The position numbers were made by a program, and so were the translations under genes. The notes under the pieces are model-generated. The model was not told where the DNA came from, made no database searches, and was given only the letters and a program-made list of their open reading frames with translations. From NCBI GenBank assembly GCA_905160935.1, contig CAJHZI010000741.1, positions 857,001 to 921,000 on the forward strand: 64,000 nt of DNA, in the 5' to 3' direction. Below, one piece after another: positions 48,890-60,107 of this stretch; positions within the stretch are counted from its first letter, which is position 1, and the number at the start of each line of letters is the position of its first letter. The DNA is from Enchytraeus crypticus (taxonomy: Eukaryota > Annelida > Clitellata > Enchytraeida > Enchytraeidae).

Positions 48890-49434
48890 ACAATATACAT
48901 AGCGATTTTTAAAAGCACATGTAATGCAAGTAACAATTTCCGAGAGCGAAGGAATAGACACATAGTTACTTCCATCACTCATAATGTCATTGCTTACATT
49001 CGAGTCTTTTAGGTGCAAGCCTGATGGTAACATAGTAAATGAATGGTGTCACTTTTTAGTATATTTAATTAATTTTAGATAACTTTAGTTTTTAGTAGTA
49101 CATTTTAATTTATCAATTATATCTAGTACACTTTATAATGTTGCGTAAATCTAGACATTAAAATTCTTTTAGTGATAGACATATCCTAAAATTCGAGTCA
49201 GTTGGTCGACCTTCGACATAAATATTTTATGCATTTTGCTTACAGGATTTAAACGCGTAATTTGATTCAGTGATGGAACTCATTCAGATTTCGGAACCGT
49301 ACAAGAGAGACATCCGTCTGACTCACTTGCATTCTATTCTATCAGAAAAGAAACAGAATACAAATATTCTATAATTTATAGTTGCTACTTGGATAACAGT
49401 GAATTAAAATGAACGAAGACTTAATTCAAATTAC

Positions 49435-49450
49435 TCAAATTCTCTAGCAG
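49435..49450 (+). promoter_or_regulatory. Possible 3' splice site in the protocadherin 5' UTR
   Basis: A pyrimidine-biased stretch ending ctctagcag lies 16 bases upstream of the first Met codon. It could be the acceptor for a non-coding 5' exon whose position I cannot find. No TATA box or convincing promoter is visible just upstream. Confidence 0.35.
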
Positions 49451-49466
49451 TACATCCCCTACATCA

Positions 49467-52400
49467 ATGCTTCAAAATATCACCATGAATACTTTAAACA
49501 TTATTATAACTGTTTTCATATCTTTACTACTTCCGGGACGTTCCAATTTGACGACAGGAAGTAGTCCCACAATACGCTGGAATCTTGTCGAGGAACCACA
49601 GCCGTACGCAATCATCGGCAATCTCAGGGAGGAACTCAGGGAGGCTACACAAGCTGGGGGCAGTCACCTCCCTGATGGAGCAATTTTCAAATTCCTCCCA
49701 AAGCCAAATCAGAATCTTTCCATATTTGTACTAGACCAGGAGACTGGGATAGTTAAGACGTCGCCGATTAGAATAGACAGAGAAACCTATTGTCCCAGCA
49801 AGCACTCAGCATGCACGGTGGACATCAGCGTTGGTATAGTCAGAGGTTTTCAGTTGGACTCAGTAGTAGCATTGTCGATAAATATTTTGGATATAAATGA
49901 TAATCCTCCGAAGTTTCTTCAACATCAGTATGACGTGAGGATCTCAGAGGCAGCCAGGCCGGGTTACAGTGTACCGCTACCCGTCGCCACTGACGATGAC
50001 ACACCTGAATTTGGCGTGAAAGATTACCGTATAAAGTCGACATTCGCGGAGTTTCAGCTAAAGGTTACCAGAGGATCGCAAGGGCAGCCTGTTCCACATC
50101 TGGTTCTGATGTCTTCGCTGAAGATGGATCCCGTTCCATATGCTATATCTTTAGAAGCAATAGACTCAAACAGTGGAAAAGAAGACGAAAATTCAGATGG
50201 AAACGGATTAACAATTAACTCGGCTTTTGGAAAGCCTATAAAGTCCATGGTGGGTGGAATAGGTGGAGCTTCTTTAACAGGCACAACTGTAATTCTAGTT
50301 AGCGTAGAAGATGCCAATGATCACGCGCCAGTGTTTTCTGACGCCAACATTAACGTCAGAGTCCGAGAGGATCAACCGCTTGGTGAACCTCTTCACGAGC
50401 TCTCAGCCACAGATCTGGATCACGGTGCCAATGCCCGCATCTCCTACTATCTCTCACCTCAGTCTGAACTCCTCCACGGAAACACATTCAGTGTTAATCG
50501 TACGAATGGCTACATCACTCTCACGCAGGCGCTTGATTATGAAAGAGAGAAATCTTATAGATTAGAAGTCACAGCTGTTGACGGCGGGTCTGAACCAATG
50601 ACGGGCAAACAGACTTTGATCATTAATGTAGAGGATGTGAATGATAATGCCCCTCAGTTGTCCGTCACTACAGTCAACGGGGAGTCTCAACCACATATGG
50701 TTACTTCAAGCGATCAACACAGTCTCGAAGGGCTGGATATTGTGTCTCAATACGAGGCCAGAGTGACTGAGAACTCAAAGTCAGGGTCGTTCATCGCCCA
50801 CCTCTACGTCACTGATGCTGACTCAGGAAAGAACGCCGAAGTGGCTTGCAAAGTCACCTCCCAGACAGATGATTTTGATTTGATACAACTCGTGCCGGGT
50901 CAATATAAGCTCAACACAAGAGTGGAACTAGATCACGAGGGCAACAGGAACGCCTATGATGTCTCCATCGAATGCTCTGATGGGGGTAAGGAACCGCAGA
51001 AGAATAGAACCAAGATCTCAGTTCTTGTGGAAGACGTCAACGATAATCCACCTCAGTTCGTGTCGTCATCTTATGAGCTCACCGTTGAGGAAAATCAACC
51101 CACGGGTGCGTCCCTGATGAGGCTGCGAGCCACTGATGCTGATTCGGGGTCAAATGCCGAGATCACCTACTCCATCCTAGAAGACGTCGGCGACTTGATT
51201 TCCATAGAGAAACGCACTGGGGTGATTAGAGCCGCCTCTCTCATTGATTACGAAAAGGTAAAATCAATTTTCTTTACCGTTCAAGCTTTAGACGGCGGAA
51301 GTCCTGATGCTGTAGAATCCGATCCTTCCGGCAGTTCATCTAAGTCTCAAGTTATAAGACTATCTTCTACTGCGTCTGTAACCATCAACATAGCCGACGT
51401 TAATGATGAAGAACCAAAATTTCCTGTAAGCCATTACAGATTTAGGTTACTGGAAAACAACCAACCGGGAACTCTTGTTGGATTTGTCTCAGCTGAGGAT
51501 CTGGATTCTAATCCGTTTAATTCATTCACTTTTGACCTCCTAGACTACAAAACGCGAGGAATAGCTGCGCTGTTTGCCGTTGATCCTAGATCTGGAAAGA
51601 TTATAGCAAAGGTCGCCTTGGATCGAGAGCGACCTATTTACGTTGACGACCACGGGCTCGTTCAGACGCGAGTGTTGACTGATGCGGAAGATGAAAGCAG
51701 TAATCGAAAAAGATCAGGAGTTGCTCAGGTTCAATACGAGTTCTCCGTTGTCGTTGTGGACGACAAAAGTAGATCACTGAGGAGCGAGATTCCAATCCAA
51801 GTTGAGATTTTGGATGAGAATGATAACCCACCGGTGATCTCGCATCCTTCCGAACCATCGAATAACACCTTCTATGTCTCAAGCCAGTCTCCTGTAGGGT
51901 ATATCATACTCGACGCTGAAGCAACTGACGCAGACGCCGGTAACAACGCTCAACTTGCTTACTTTCTCACAAGCGGAAACGAGGCCGGACTATTCGCCAT
52001 TAATTCTACTTCCGGCCAAGTCTCCGTAAGGCGGGATCTCTCTGGAATTGCGCGTGAGAAACATCGTCTGAAACTGACGGTATATGATATGGCAGGAATG
52101 AACGTTGATCTAGTGGGTAGAGATGGTTTTGAAAGAGCAAGGGAGGTGCCAGAAGATCGGTATGCCATCAGCAGCAGAGATGGAACTGGTCTGACTGGAG
52201 TTTCACAAGATTACATTGTTCACGATACTGGGAAATCTGTTCATAAAAAGCTTAAAACGAGATCTACAGTTGCAAATGAAACTCACGTTCGAGATCTCAT
52301 TCCAGAAAATAGTCTTTCACTACGAGATGTCGCACTATTAGAAATGTTACATGGTAATTTTAGCAAAAATTCGAGTATTATATCGGACGGTCACGTGGAT

Positions 52401-53039
52401 TATCAACTTGATGACGCCTATTACCGGGGCACTCTTCATACGTTTAATTCCCCTCAATTAAATAGACCCAACCGATATTCAAAACGGGCTGCAAATAATA
52501 ATTCTTCCTTATCTGGAAAGCATAGCGATGGCGTCAGTCAAAATTCTGACGGTTTAACTTCCGGAAAAGTTAGATCTAAAGAGAGGGTGCAACACTCCAG
52601 CGTTGACTTCATAATTGTAATAGACTCTTCCATTGCCTATCATTACAGCGGTGGTATATCAGACATATTCAAAAATCCGATTGGGTTTATGCGCGACAAC
52701 TGGTTATTACTGGTTGTAACCGGTTCTCTCCTTTTGGTACTGGTTGTGCTGCTGTGTGTTGTATGCCTGGTCTGCTGCCGTAGGCGCGGTCAGGGGAGTA
52801 GGCAAGGCGTAGAGCGGGCTGAGCGCGCGGACTGTCTGTACAACTGCAGGCAGGCCAGCGAGGAGAAAGAAAGGGAGGTCGAGAAAATGAGCACACTGAG
52901 AGGGGGTGAACTAAAATGTGGGGCTACTGGTGGTAACGAAGAGGGCCCTCCACCAGGGTATGAGAGCATGAGGTCTACAAAGAGTATACCTGGCGGCACA
53001 CAGTCAGGTGGTAATGGGTCTACAACGGGGACATTCAAG
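49467..53039 (+). CDS. Delta-type protocadherin, exon 1 (signal peptide, 7 cadherin repeats, transmembrane segment)
   Basis: This exon encodes residues 1-1191 of a cell-surface cadherin expected to mediate calcium-dependent homophilic adhesion. Seen directly: a hydrophobic leader (a second Met at 49485 fits a signal peptide slightly better); cadherin repeats at about residues 35-150, 152-287, 289-395, 428-528, 530-650, 652-789 and 795-895; interdomain calcium motifs DINDNPP (~143), DANDHAP (~281), DVNDNAP (~389), DVNDNPP (~522), DVNDEEP (~643) and DENDNPP (~782); and DxD/DAD signatures such as TDADSG. A single transmembrane helix starts at about residue 1077 (NWLLLVV), followed by CC and basic residues. 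A PPPGY motif lies near residue 1160. Seven repeats and one large ectodomain exon match delta-1 protocadherins (PCDH1/7/9/11 group). The exon ends at a strong donor, AAG|gtaaga, in phase 0; reading through it adds 18 residues before a stop at 53094-53096. The orthology group is inferred, so no symbol is given. Confidence 0.95.
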
Positions 53040-53507
53040 GTAAGACTACTTGCTTATGTGCTAAAGAGCCTCAGTTATTCAAATTTAGTACAATGAGTAG
53101 TAAACATTTATTACTTTCTTTTGAAGAAAATTTTACAGAAATATTGCCAAAATATGATTTCAAAGTAGTTTTTTTCTGGACTAGTAGATCGTAGCACTTC
53201 ATTCCCTCAAAACACTCGAACCAAATATTTGCTTATGAATAATGATTACTGATCATTATATGGAAGAAAAAAACATTAATAAGTTCTGCAGTGAGTTGGT
53301 ACAAATATACAGTTATCAAATGTGAAACGAAAGAGGAAGATAAATTTTGACCGGACATAATATAAGTTGATGAAGATGAGTTAGTGTAATTAATGTATAA
53401 GTATTCTATAAATCATTGAAATATCTTTTAAATTTATTAATATAATATAATTAAATATGTTTGTTAATTATGCATCGTTAAAATAGCTAATACATTATTA
53501 TTAGCGT

Positions 53508-53605
53508 CATCACCTTCCCTTAAATCCCAGTTTAACCAGGGTTGGGATACGAATAGACCTTCTCCTCTCGTCTCTGTCTCACACCATATCATCAGTCAAT
53601 CCGCT
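53508..53605 (-). mobile_element. SINE-B 3' part in protocadherin intron 1
   Basis: CTTCCCTTAAATCCCAG, TTTAACCAGGGTTGGG, ATACGAATAGACC and CATATCATCAGTCAATCCGC. Confidence 0.75.
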
Positions 53606-53635
53606 ATTTCTCTTCCATTCATTTTAGAAAATTTT

Positions 53636-53890
53636 GCAGCAATAAATGTATTAAGAAATAGGAAGAAGAGTTGGATGGGACACATTCTAAGGGGGAAAGT
53701 CTATCAAAGATGTCATAGAAGGCAGAGTGGAAGGAAATAGAGGCAAAAGCAGGTGTAGATAAGGAATGTTAGATTACTAAAAGATCCACTCATATGAGGA
53801 CATGAATAGGAAAGCGGAAAACAGAAAAGAGTGGAGGTGTTATATACAATGGACCTGCCAGTAGGCAGTGCACAAAGTGGGAGAGAGCGT
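53636..53890 (+). pseudogene. LINE-G 3' end in protocadherin intron 1
   Basis: KKSWMGHILRGK, then broken frames through GATTACTAAAAGATCC, the shared GGACCTGCCAGTAGGCAGTG and a GTGGGAGAGAG end. Stops and shifts are frequent. Confidence 0.65.
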
Positions 53891-54105
53891 TAATCATGTT
53901 ATAACTTACAACTTTTTATACCTATAGCTTATTTGCGTAACTCGTGACTAAGTCTTCATCTTTACAGGATTTGCATAAAAGAAATGGCACTTAATATGAA
54001 ATTAGATTTGAAATTTTTCATTTATCATTATACGTCTCTCCATATCTAATTATAGCTGACTGGTTTAATATTGTGTAGAAATCTAAGGGCAATTTCTACT
54101 CGCAG

Positions 54106-54264
54106 GAACCTCTTACAACAAAGCAGGAGCTACTTTTGAAGCAACAACAACAACAACATAGGCAACGGCAACAACAACAGATGAACAGCTGCGACATATC
54201 TGGAGCTGCGTCCAATCAGGAGGATATGATTCTTCCACCGCCCCTCGCTCTCTCCACCTTAGAG
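54106..54264 (+). CDS. Protocadherin exon 2 (cytoplasmic, Gln-rich)
   Basis: This is a 159-nt open stretch, 53 codons in phase 0/0, that continues the exon 1 frame after a pyrimidine-rich acceptor (ctactcgcag|gaa). It encodes EPLTTKQELLLK, then a Gln-rich run interrupted by His and Arg, then SCDISGAASNQED and MILPPPLALSTLE. The Gln run comes from CAA codons and is likely variable in length. The donor used, GAG|gtgcca, is weak. If it is skipped, the frame runs on for 16 more residues to a TAA, giving a possible short-tail isoform. The flanking introns are about 1.07 kb and 0.91 kb. The role is inferred to be part of the intracellular tail; I do not recognise a named motif in it. Confidence 0.75.
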
Positions 54265-55172
54265 GTGCCATGCTTTATTACTCTATTTAAATTTGTGTTG
54301 TGGTTTCCTTCCTAAATTCAAGCAATAGTTTTGTCACATTTTAAACGAAGTGTAGACTCGATATAGTGCTGTTTTGATCTTTAAGATCAAACTAAGGAAA
54401 TTCTGCATGCATCACTTGATGCCTGCAGAATTTCTAAGTTTCTTAAGTCCTTTGTAAGTGAAAACTTTCCTTTCCTCTTTGTAGGAATTGTCTAAAGGTT
54501 AAATTCAGTTGCAATTTTGATTATTGAATGTAGAAATTATTTAACAGAGTGATAAAAATTTCCAGCCATATATGGTAAGTGCACAACCTTTACTTCTGGC
54601 CACCTTTAGTTTTAAAATATATCATTTCCGATGTGATTTCTCATTGATTTCCTCAGTAGATGCATTAGTAAGCTCGTATGAAACGATGCATGTCGGTTTG
54701 TGAAATTTAAAATTTACAGAGACAACATAATTTTGTTCTTTTAAAACTCATTTTGTACTAATAGAAATACACGATTTGCCTTCGGATTATCACGTCCTTG
54801 ACTACAACGTGATTGTCAGAACTGATGATAGTCAAAATCCAAATCTAGCAAGCAAATCCACGGCTGAATACTCTACACTATACAGTTAATAATATTTGAG
54901 TCTGCGTTAAGCAGAAGATAACGAAAGCAATGAGAAATAATGTGAGGATCCGTATTTCCACATAAATCTTATTGGCTGTGTAGTGGTTCCTAATGATTTG
55001 CACTCTGTGATGAGATCAGCTGACGGTTCAACTAGGTGTCCCTCCTTCGATCCAAAACAGACTCTTAGTGGAAATAGAGAGGTCTTACCTTCTATTGTTA
55101 TTTTAGCAGAACACACTATAGGAATGAGTGTACTAAAACTAACTTGTACATATATGTCGTATTTACTAACAG
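54265..55172 (+). other. Protocadherin intron 2
   Basis: About 0.9 kb of AT-rich DNA between a weak donor and a good acceptor. I see no recognisable repeat family or coding segment inside it. Confidence 0.65.
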
Positions 55173-55497
55173 ATGAAACTTCTGACTGAGCTGCGAAACG
55201 ATCCAGCAGCGTTTGGTTTCAAAGATGATGAAACATTACGTGACAATCGGCACCATGGCAACGGTATCCAAAGTAACGCGAATCAGAAATTTAATCTTCA
55301 CAGTGCCGTCAATCAGTACGATAATTCTCATACCTATCGCAGTTTTGATATCCATGACAATGATGATTTCGTTAGCAACAGTTACCATGGCGACGTATAT
55401 CGCACTGATGACAACGACTACGAGTTCGCTGATTCGTCTACGGACAGCGGGTTTACTTTGGAAACTGACCAATCAGATCTACCCAAACATCAGATCG
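55173..55497 (+). CDS. Protocadherin exon 3 (cytoplasmic, acidic)
   Basis: This is a 325-nt exon entered in phase 0 after the acceptor tttactaacag|atg. It encodes MKLLTELRNDPAAFGFKDDE, then a His/Asn/Asp-rich segment, then EFADSSTDSGFTLETDQSD, and ends at LPKHQI plus one base. The Ser/Asp/Gly-rich segment recalls the DSGRGGSEDE-type block of protocadherin tails, which is an analogy and not a motif match. The donor ATCG|gtttgt leaves phase 1, which is exactly what the exon 4 acceptor needs. Without splicing the frame stops after three more residues (tag at 55506-55508). Codon use is coding-like, unlike the AT-rich surroundings. Confidence 0.85.
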
Positions 55498-55807
55498 GTT
55501 TGTTATAGCCCCTAATATAATATTTAATGTGATGTATCTTTTACTGTAGAACTAAGGCAATTCGTTTTTTTAGAAATTTTGCGATTAAGAGCAGACCTAA
55601 ATTTTTATGAAATAAGAATCCATTTTCTAGAATAATTATATTATTTTTCCTTAAGTCGTACGAGGATTACATTACTTTGCAGTAGTAAATATTATTCATT
55701 TCTTTATTCGTCAAAAGCAAAGAGGATCAAGATATATTACACATACACATATACACACACATACACAAAACACATACGATCATAGAAAAATCAAAATGCA
55801 TTATAAG

Positions 55808-56240
55808 AAACTTAGATATCTTCTTCACTGCACTGCCAAGTGGCAGGTTCAAGGAACATATTCAAACTCAAAGTCTGCTTTCTCGCTCCATAAGAGCACT
55901 TCTTAGATCAACAAGTTAATCCCTTCACAAAGTTTTTTCTTTATCCATACCTTATGCAGCCTATAGCTTGGGAAAAGTATGGCTTCTGAGGTGATTTCCC
56001 GTTGCCTTCTTCAGTTAGATAGATTAATTACCATTTAATCCTGGGGGAAACTATTTCATGGTGAGGTGGATCCCCTTTTGCCATCCTCAGTTCCTGCCTT
56101 AGTCGCACATACACGCAGCAGATTGTTTGTGGTTGCCATATTCTGCAGTGGTCCAACCACACCCGAGCACAACACGGGCACTAGCATTAAACGCTTCGTA
56201 AATTAAATACCCGCTTCTACCATAAGACACTCTATTGTCC
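55808..56240 (-). repeat. Family-E dispersed repeat, longest copy
   Basis: CACTGCCAAGTGGCAGG, CTCAAAGTCTGCTTTCTCGC, TTATCCATACCTTATGCAGC, GAGGTGATTTCCCGTTGCC, then CTTAGTCGCACATACACGC and CCCGAGCACAACACGGGC. About 430 bp lying in intron 3. Confidence 0.7.
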
Positions 56241-56644
56241 AGAACCATCGACCAATTTATAGGCAATCTAAAACAATCAAACAGTTTATCTAGTTCCTTG
56301 AGTACATGTCTAGTTACAAAGTGCTTTAAAATTATATTTCTACTAACTCTATTTAGGCTGTTTCTAAAGAAATTAAACATAAGCGTAACTCTAATATGCT
56401 TAAAATCCATCTTACCCAACACTATCATAATTGGCTTAACAGATCCCCATTTATGATAGTAAAATTATTCGGTATGTCATAACAGGTAGGGGCCTCTAAG
56501 CATCACGGCCGTCATCAGTTTCGCATAAACATTCGAAGGGATTTCATTATACATAAAGAATTACCCAATTCAGGATATAGCAAAATACTATATATCAAAC
56601 CAAACCAATTGTCGAACTACTTCTAAGCTGTCCGTATCTTACGT

Positions 56645-56870
56645 TCATGGATTGATTGACTGATTATTTGTTTGAGTGATTAAATGATTGGTTGATCTAT
56701 TCATTGCTTAATTGTATCATTAATTTATTTATTTATTTATTGGTTGATTGATTGGTTGATTGATTTGCTTGATTGATTTGCTTCATTGACTCATTGCTTG
56801 TTTGGAGTGATTGATAGATTGTTTGCGTGAGTGAGCGATGGATTGATCGATTGTTGATTGATTGGTTATG
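56645..56870. repeat. Degenerate GATT-rich tract
   Basis: GATTGATTG, GGTTGATT and ATTTATTT units of varied length in intron 3. Confidence 0.8.
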
Positions 56871-56908
56871 AATTAATTAAATTACTTTTTATATTTATGT
56901 TTTACCAG

Positions 56909-57819
56909 ATTGTGGAAGATTCAGCTCGTTTCCTGGAGCCAGCATGGTTTGTTCTCCAGGTCTAGTAACCAATCTACCTCCATGTGGAAATTCCTACTTT
57001 CAACCAATCAGAGTTCAGAACCAATCCCCCATTCCGAAAAACAACTCGTCAGCGTTTAGCTTTCAAAGTAAACATCCGGCTTCTGAGCGGGTCGTCTATA
57101 AGCCGCCTAAGAGCCCTGGAAAAGCCCCTCTCTCTGCCGTGTCTCCACATTCAACCTTCAAAGGTTCTCAAAGCAGACCTACTACTCCTAGAGGCTTACA
57201 CAGTAGGCCTTCAACGCCATCGAATTCCATAGATGTCGGAGTTATGGGAAGCCCACAACATATGAACTATGAGGATCCTCTGCAAAAGCTCACTTCTCTG
57301 CCTCCTCTAAGCATTTCTACCTCAAACGCCACGCCAATTGGAATTCCCGAAAAAAATTACCATGTCGAGGGTTTCCCACGTGTGAGAAATTCCAATTTTG
57401 ACGACATTCTAAATATAGACGCACAAAATCAGACCACGCCTAGTGATTTCAGCAGAGCACTGGTTAATCATCCGAGTCAATGGAACAATAATTCTCTGCT
57501 AGACGATTTCCTAGCGAATCAGGAAGTTCTTCAATCTAATTATACCGATTATGAAAAACTTAAATCATTTGATTCTAAAGAGAAGCCTAGAGTTACTTCT
57601 CCGATCAATATGGCGTCCAACTTGGCAGGTCACCAGGACAGCGGATTTGTGACTCCGTCTGATAAAGGCTACATGCTGACTTGCTCTGGGTCACTAGGTC
57701 AAATGGAAGGAGTCCATCAGGAAGGCCTTTGTAAAATCAACCAGATAAACGGCGTAAAGTTTCCTGCTCACAGTTCGGCGCTAAGGGATAGGCTCAAGCA
57801 CGCCAACCATGTCACCTAA
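56909..57819 (+). CDS. Protocadherin exon 4 (terminal cytoplasmic exon)
   Basis: This is the terminal exon after the acceptor atgttttaccag. Joining its first two bases to the single base left by exon 3 makes an Asp codon and opens the frame CGRFSSFPGASMVCSPGL, upstream of the first ATG at 56944. That upstream stretch is open and coding-like, so the ATG is not the real start. The exon gives about 303 residues, rich in Ser, Pro and Thr with repeated SRPTTP/SRPSTP-like possible proline-directed phosphosites, and ends in TAA at 57817-57819. It has no transmembrane segment and I see no PP1-binding RRVTF motif. Total predicted protein: 1,655 residues. The tail contributes binding and regulation inside the cell by analogy with other protocadherins; partners cannot be read from the sequence. 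Confidence 0.88.
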
Positions 57820-57944
57820 AGAGATACATGTGTAAATATTGCCAAGTCTAAATGCGAGTGCTCGTGTACTAGTCACAAAATAAGAAAATTCGTCGTTATT
57901 CTTTTTCCTGGATACACATACAAGAAATGGCACAAGTATAGGCC

Positions 57945-57968
57945 AATAAATACTAAAACTGAAATAAA
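57945..57968 (+). terminator. Two AATAAA polyadenylation signals
   Basis: AATAAA occurs at 57945-57950 and again at 57963-57968, about 130-150 bases after the protocadherin stop codon. A fragment resembling the SINE-A 3' tip begins right after (about 57970-58020), so the transcript end may sit at a repeat boundary. Confidence 0.55.
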
Positions 57969-58199
57969 GCCAAAGCTGATGCCAAGTTTAGCGTCTGTTT
58001 TCTGCTCGTTTCTAGCAAAAAACGCCGGCTTAGGCCAGATAGACAGAGAATGAGAGGATGAAGAGAATGGTACTTTTTGGCCAGTTAAAAATTAATAAAC
58101 ATTATCTGTAAGATTTCTTGTACTGTAATAAAATGTATATTTATATGTGTCTACATAGTTTCATGTACGTACTAAAGAATCAGTTTTATTAGAACTAAA

Positions 58200-58300
58200 T
58201 AGAGCGAGAGAGAGAGACAGAGAGAGCGAGAGAGAGCGAGTGAGAACCAGAGAGAGAGAACCAGAGAGAGAGCTAGAAAGAGAGAAAGAGAGAGAGAGCA
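58200..58300. repeat. GA-rich tract
   Basis: AGAGAGAG with GCGAG and ACCAG interruptions. Confidence 0.9.
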
Positions 58301-58494
58301 AATTGTATAAACTAGACTTCCAACGAATAAGGCACCTGAGTATTAGAGGAGGGGTATACCACGAAGTCTTAAAAATACGTATCTGTGTTGAGAATATACT
58401 TAATTGGGTATCTATACCTTTTATGACAAATAGCAGTTTCAAGGTACAAATTCCTATCTACTGCCAGCTTTAAGATCGTAAAAAGTACCATATC

Positions 58495-58630
58495 AACAAG
58501 GAAGTTGATTAGAAAGAAATAGACTTCTTTAGCTCAAGGTAAACGTGGCTTCTGATGTGTTTTCACTAGTTAATTGTAATTGTTTTCCTAATTAATTTTT
58601 CGTTGCCTACAGTCGCAGTAAAAGATTTGT
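58495..58630 (-). repeat. Family-E fragment, diverged
   Basis: GTGGCTTCTGATGTGTTTTC and CGTTGCCTACAGTCGCAG fit the order of the 55.8 kb copy weakly. Confidence 0.4.
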
Positions 58631-58841
58631 GCAGAGTCTGCAAGAGGCTTCCCTGACATTGCCTTATGGCGAGGAATCGGACCTCAGATTGTAACATATT
58701 TATTGATTTATTTATTCTGTAGTTGTCATCGCACAAAAATTCAGGCAGTTGGTAGTGTAATATAACATAGCAATGCCTATTGATTTTAATAGTTCGTGTT
58801 TAAGGTCTAAGAAGGATATTACGGGTAAGATGAAAAACAGA

Positions 58842-58948
58842 GTAAAGCTGGTAAAGCTAGAGTTAACGTCAGTTTCCTCACTCGAAAGCGATGTCAGTGA
58901 CGGGCGAGCCAAGGATTTGAACCCCGCACCTACTGATCCGCGGTCGAG
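58842..58948 (-). mobile_element. SINE-A copy, 5' truncated
   Basis: Reverse copy with intact 3' tip (AAAGCTGGTAAAGCTAG) and GGATTTGAACCCC; it ends at CGGTCGAG before the head is complete. Confidence 0.8.
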
Positions 58949-59569
58949 TCTTCGTAATCCTGAGCGTGGATGCTCTTTTACATCATTTTTAAGCGACTTC
59001 GCATTTTGATTAAATTCCAGTATTTTTCTAAAACCATTACAATTTCATTCAAGTTCTTCTAGAGGTTGCATTAGTTGTCGAGATCGTAGCCCTGAAAGTT
59101 GCATTTTAATATGAATTCAATAGTGCTTTCGCCAAGTATATATCCATTAATTTAACGCCAGTTTCTTTGTTAAGTAAATTGATATTACAAACTTTAAAGT
59201 GTCAGTGACGTTAGGCCAGTAGCCTACCTAATTAATTTCTAGTCAATGGAATGTGGACAGTGGATTATACTGTATTTATGTATTCGATGCTGGCCTACAT
59301 ACACGCATTGTACATGTATAATATGTTTAGTAGCAGTATTTTTACGTTAATATTATTTGTTTTTGTTGCCAAATCTATGTACATTTGTTATCTTTGTTAA
59401 TTTAATCAGAATATTCCAAGCGAATGTGAAAATTGAAGTGACTGATTACCATACCGCATTAATTAATTAATTATCGCCCTACTTTCTCTCTGGTTTAATT
59501 GATGTGAATTTTGTGAAATAATTTTTATTAGTATGCTTTAAATAATGATTTAATAATAGTAGCTAAATG

Positions 59570-59645
59570 GAGGGGATATGGGGTAACGGTTAGGGTATTT
59601 GTCTCGGAAGCCAATGGCCTGTGTTCAAAGCCCATTCCACGTAGT
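59570..59645 (+). mobile_element. tRNA-like sequence (pseudogene or SINE head)
   Basis: GGGTAACGGTTAGGGTATTT, GTCTCGGAAGCC and TGTGTTCAAAGCCC follow tRNA order with weakened box B; the arms do not close well. Confidence 0.5.
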
Positions 59646-59867
59646 CCAACATACTTGCATACATGTACATAACTCAGGATGCGTTTAGCCTAAGTATTTC
59701 ACTTCAAAAAAGTATTTCATTTCACAAACTTGAATAGCGTTAGTTTAACAGAACAGGCCAGTCGGTCGAATTTCACAGCTAAATCAAAGAATCTCAACCA
59801 TGCTCATTACTACAGCAACTCGTAATAAAGCATCAGTCAAGTGATGTCTAAACGTATTAACCAGGAA

Positions 59868-59985
59868 ATACTTTTAAAAATCTATTAAAATACTTCTTAA
59901 AACATATCATACGTGTCCAAAAAGTTGGCAAACACCCTTGGACGTAAGCTCGTATTAACCAGGAAGCCAGATGGACTCCGATACG
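59868..59985 (+). repeat. Family-F repeat, copy 1
   Basis: About 115 bp matching 61330-61455: AAATACTTCTTAAAACATAT, CGTGTCCAAAAAGTTGGC, GGACGTAAGCTCGTATTAAC, AGATGGACTCCGAT. Class unknown. Confidence 0.65.
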
Positions 59986-60107
59986 TTAAGAATAAAAACT
60001 TTAATTATGAATAACGAGTAATTTTAAAGGCAGGATCGATTCATGGCACACACTCGACAACTTTGTACATTTTTCTTAAAAGTCAACAGAACATTGGGCT
60101 GAGGTGT

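Larger units (their letters stand above)
46997..49434. other. Region upstream of the protocadherin gene
   Basis: The promoter and any 5' exon should lie here or further upstream, but I cannot place them. It contains a 102-codon frame at 47122-47430 with a hydrophobic N-terminal stretch, a GC-richer island at 48050-48200 of unknown origin, and a SINE-A copy. Confidence 0.5.
53040..54105 (+). other. Protocadherin intron 1 with repeat insertions
   Basis: GT...AG intron of about 1.07 kb. It holds a SINE-B copy in reverse orientation (53508-53605) and a LINE 3' fragment in forward orientation (53636-53890). Confidence 0.8.
55498..56908 (+). other. Protocadherin intron 3 with family-E repeat and GATT-rich stretch
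   Basis: About 1.4 kb. It holds a long family-E repeat copy (55808-56240, - strand) and a degenerate GATT/GATTG tract (56645-56870). A 109-codon open frame on the - strand at 56099-56428 lies mostly within the repeat. Confidence 0.75.

Noticed and set aside
49840-50043. Antisense frames within the protocadherin exon
   Set aside because: Shadow frames of a strongly coding exon with no motif of their own.
52470-52490. Furin cleavage site at RYSKR
   Set aside because: The residue four before the cut is Tyr, not Arg, so only a dibasic KR can be claimed.
56099-56428. 109-codon frame on the - strand
   Set aside because: It lies mostly inside the family-E repeat and I recognise no motif.
56944-56946. 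ATG at the start of the last exon as a separate gene start
   Set aside because: The frame is open and coding-like upstream to an acceptor whose phase fits exon 3.
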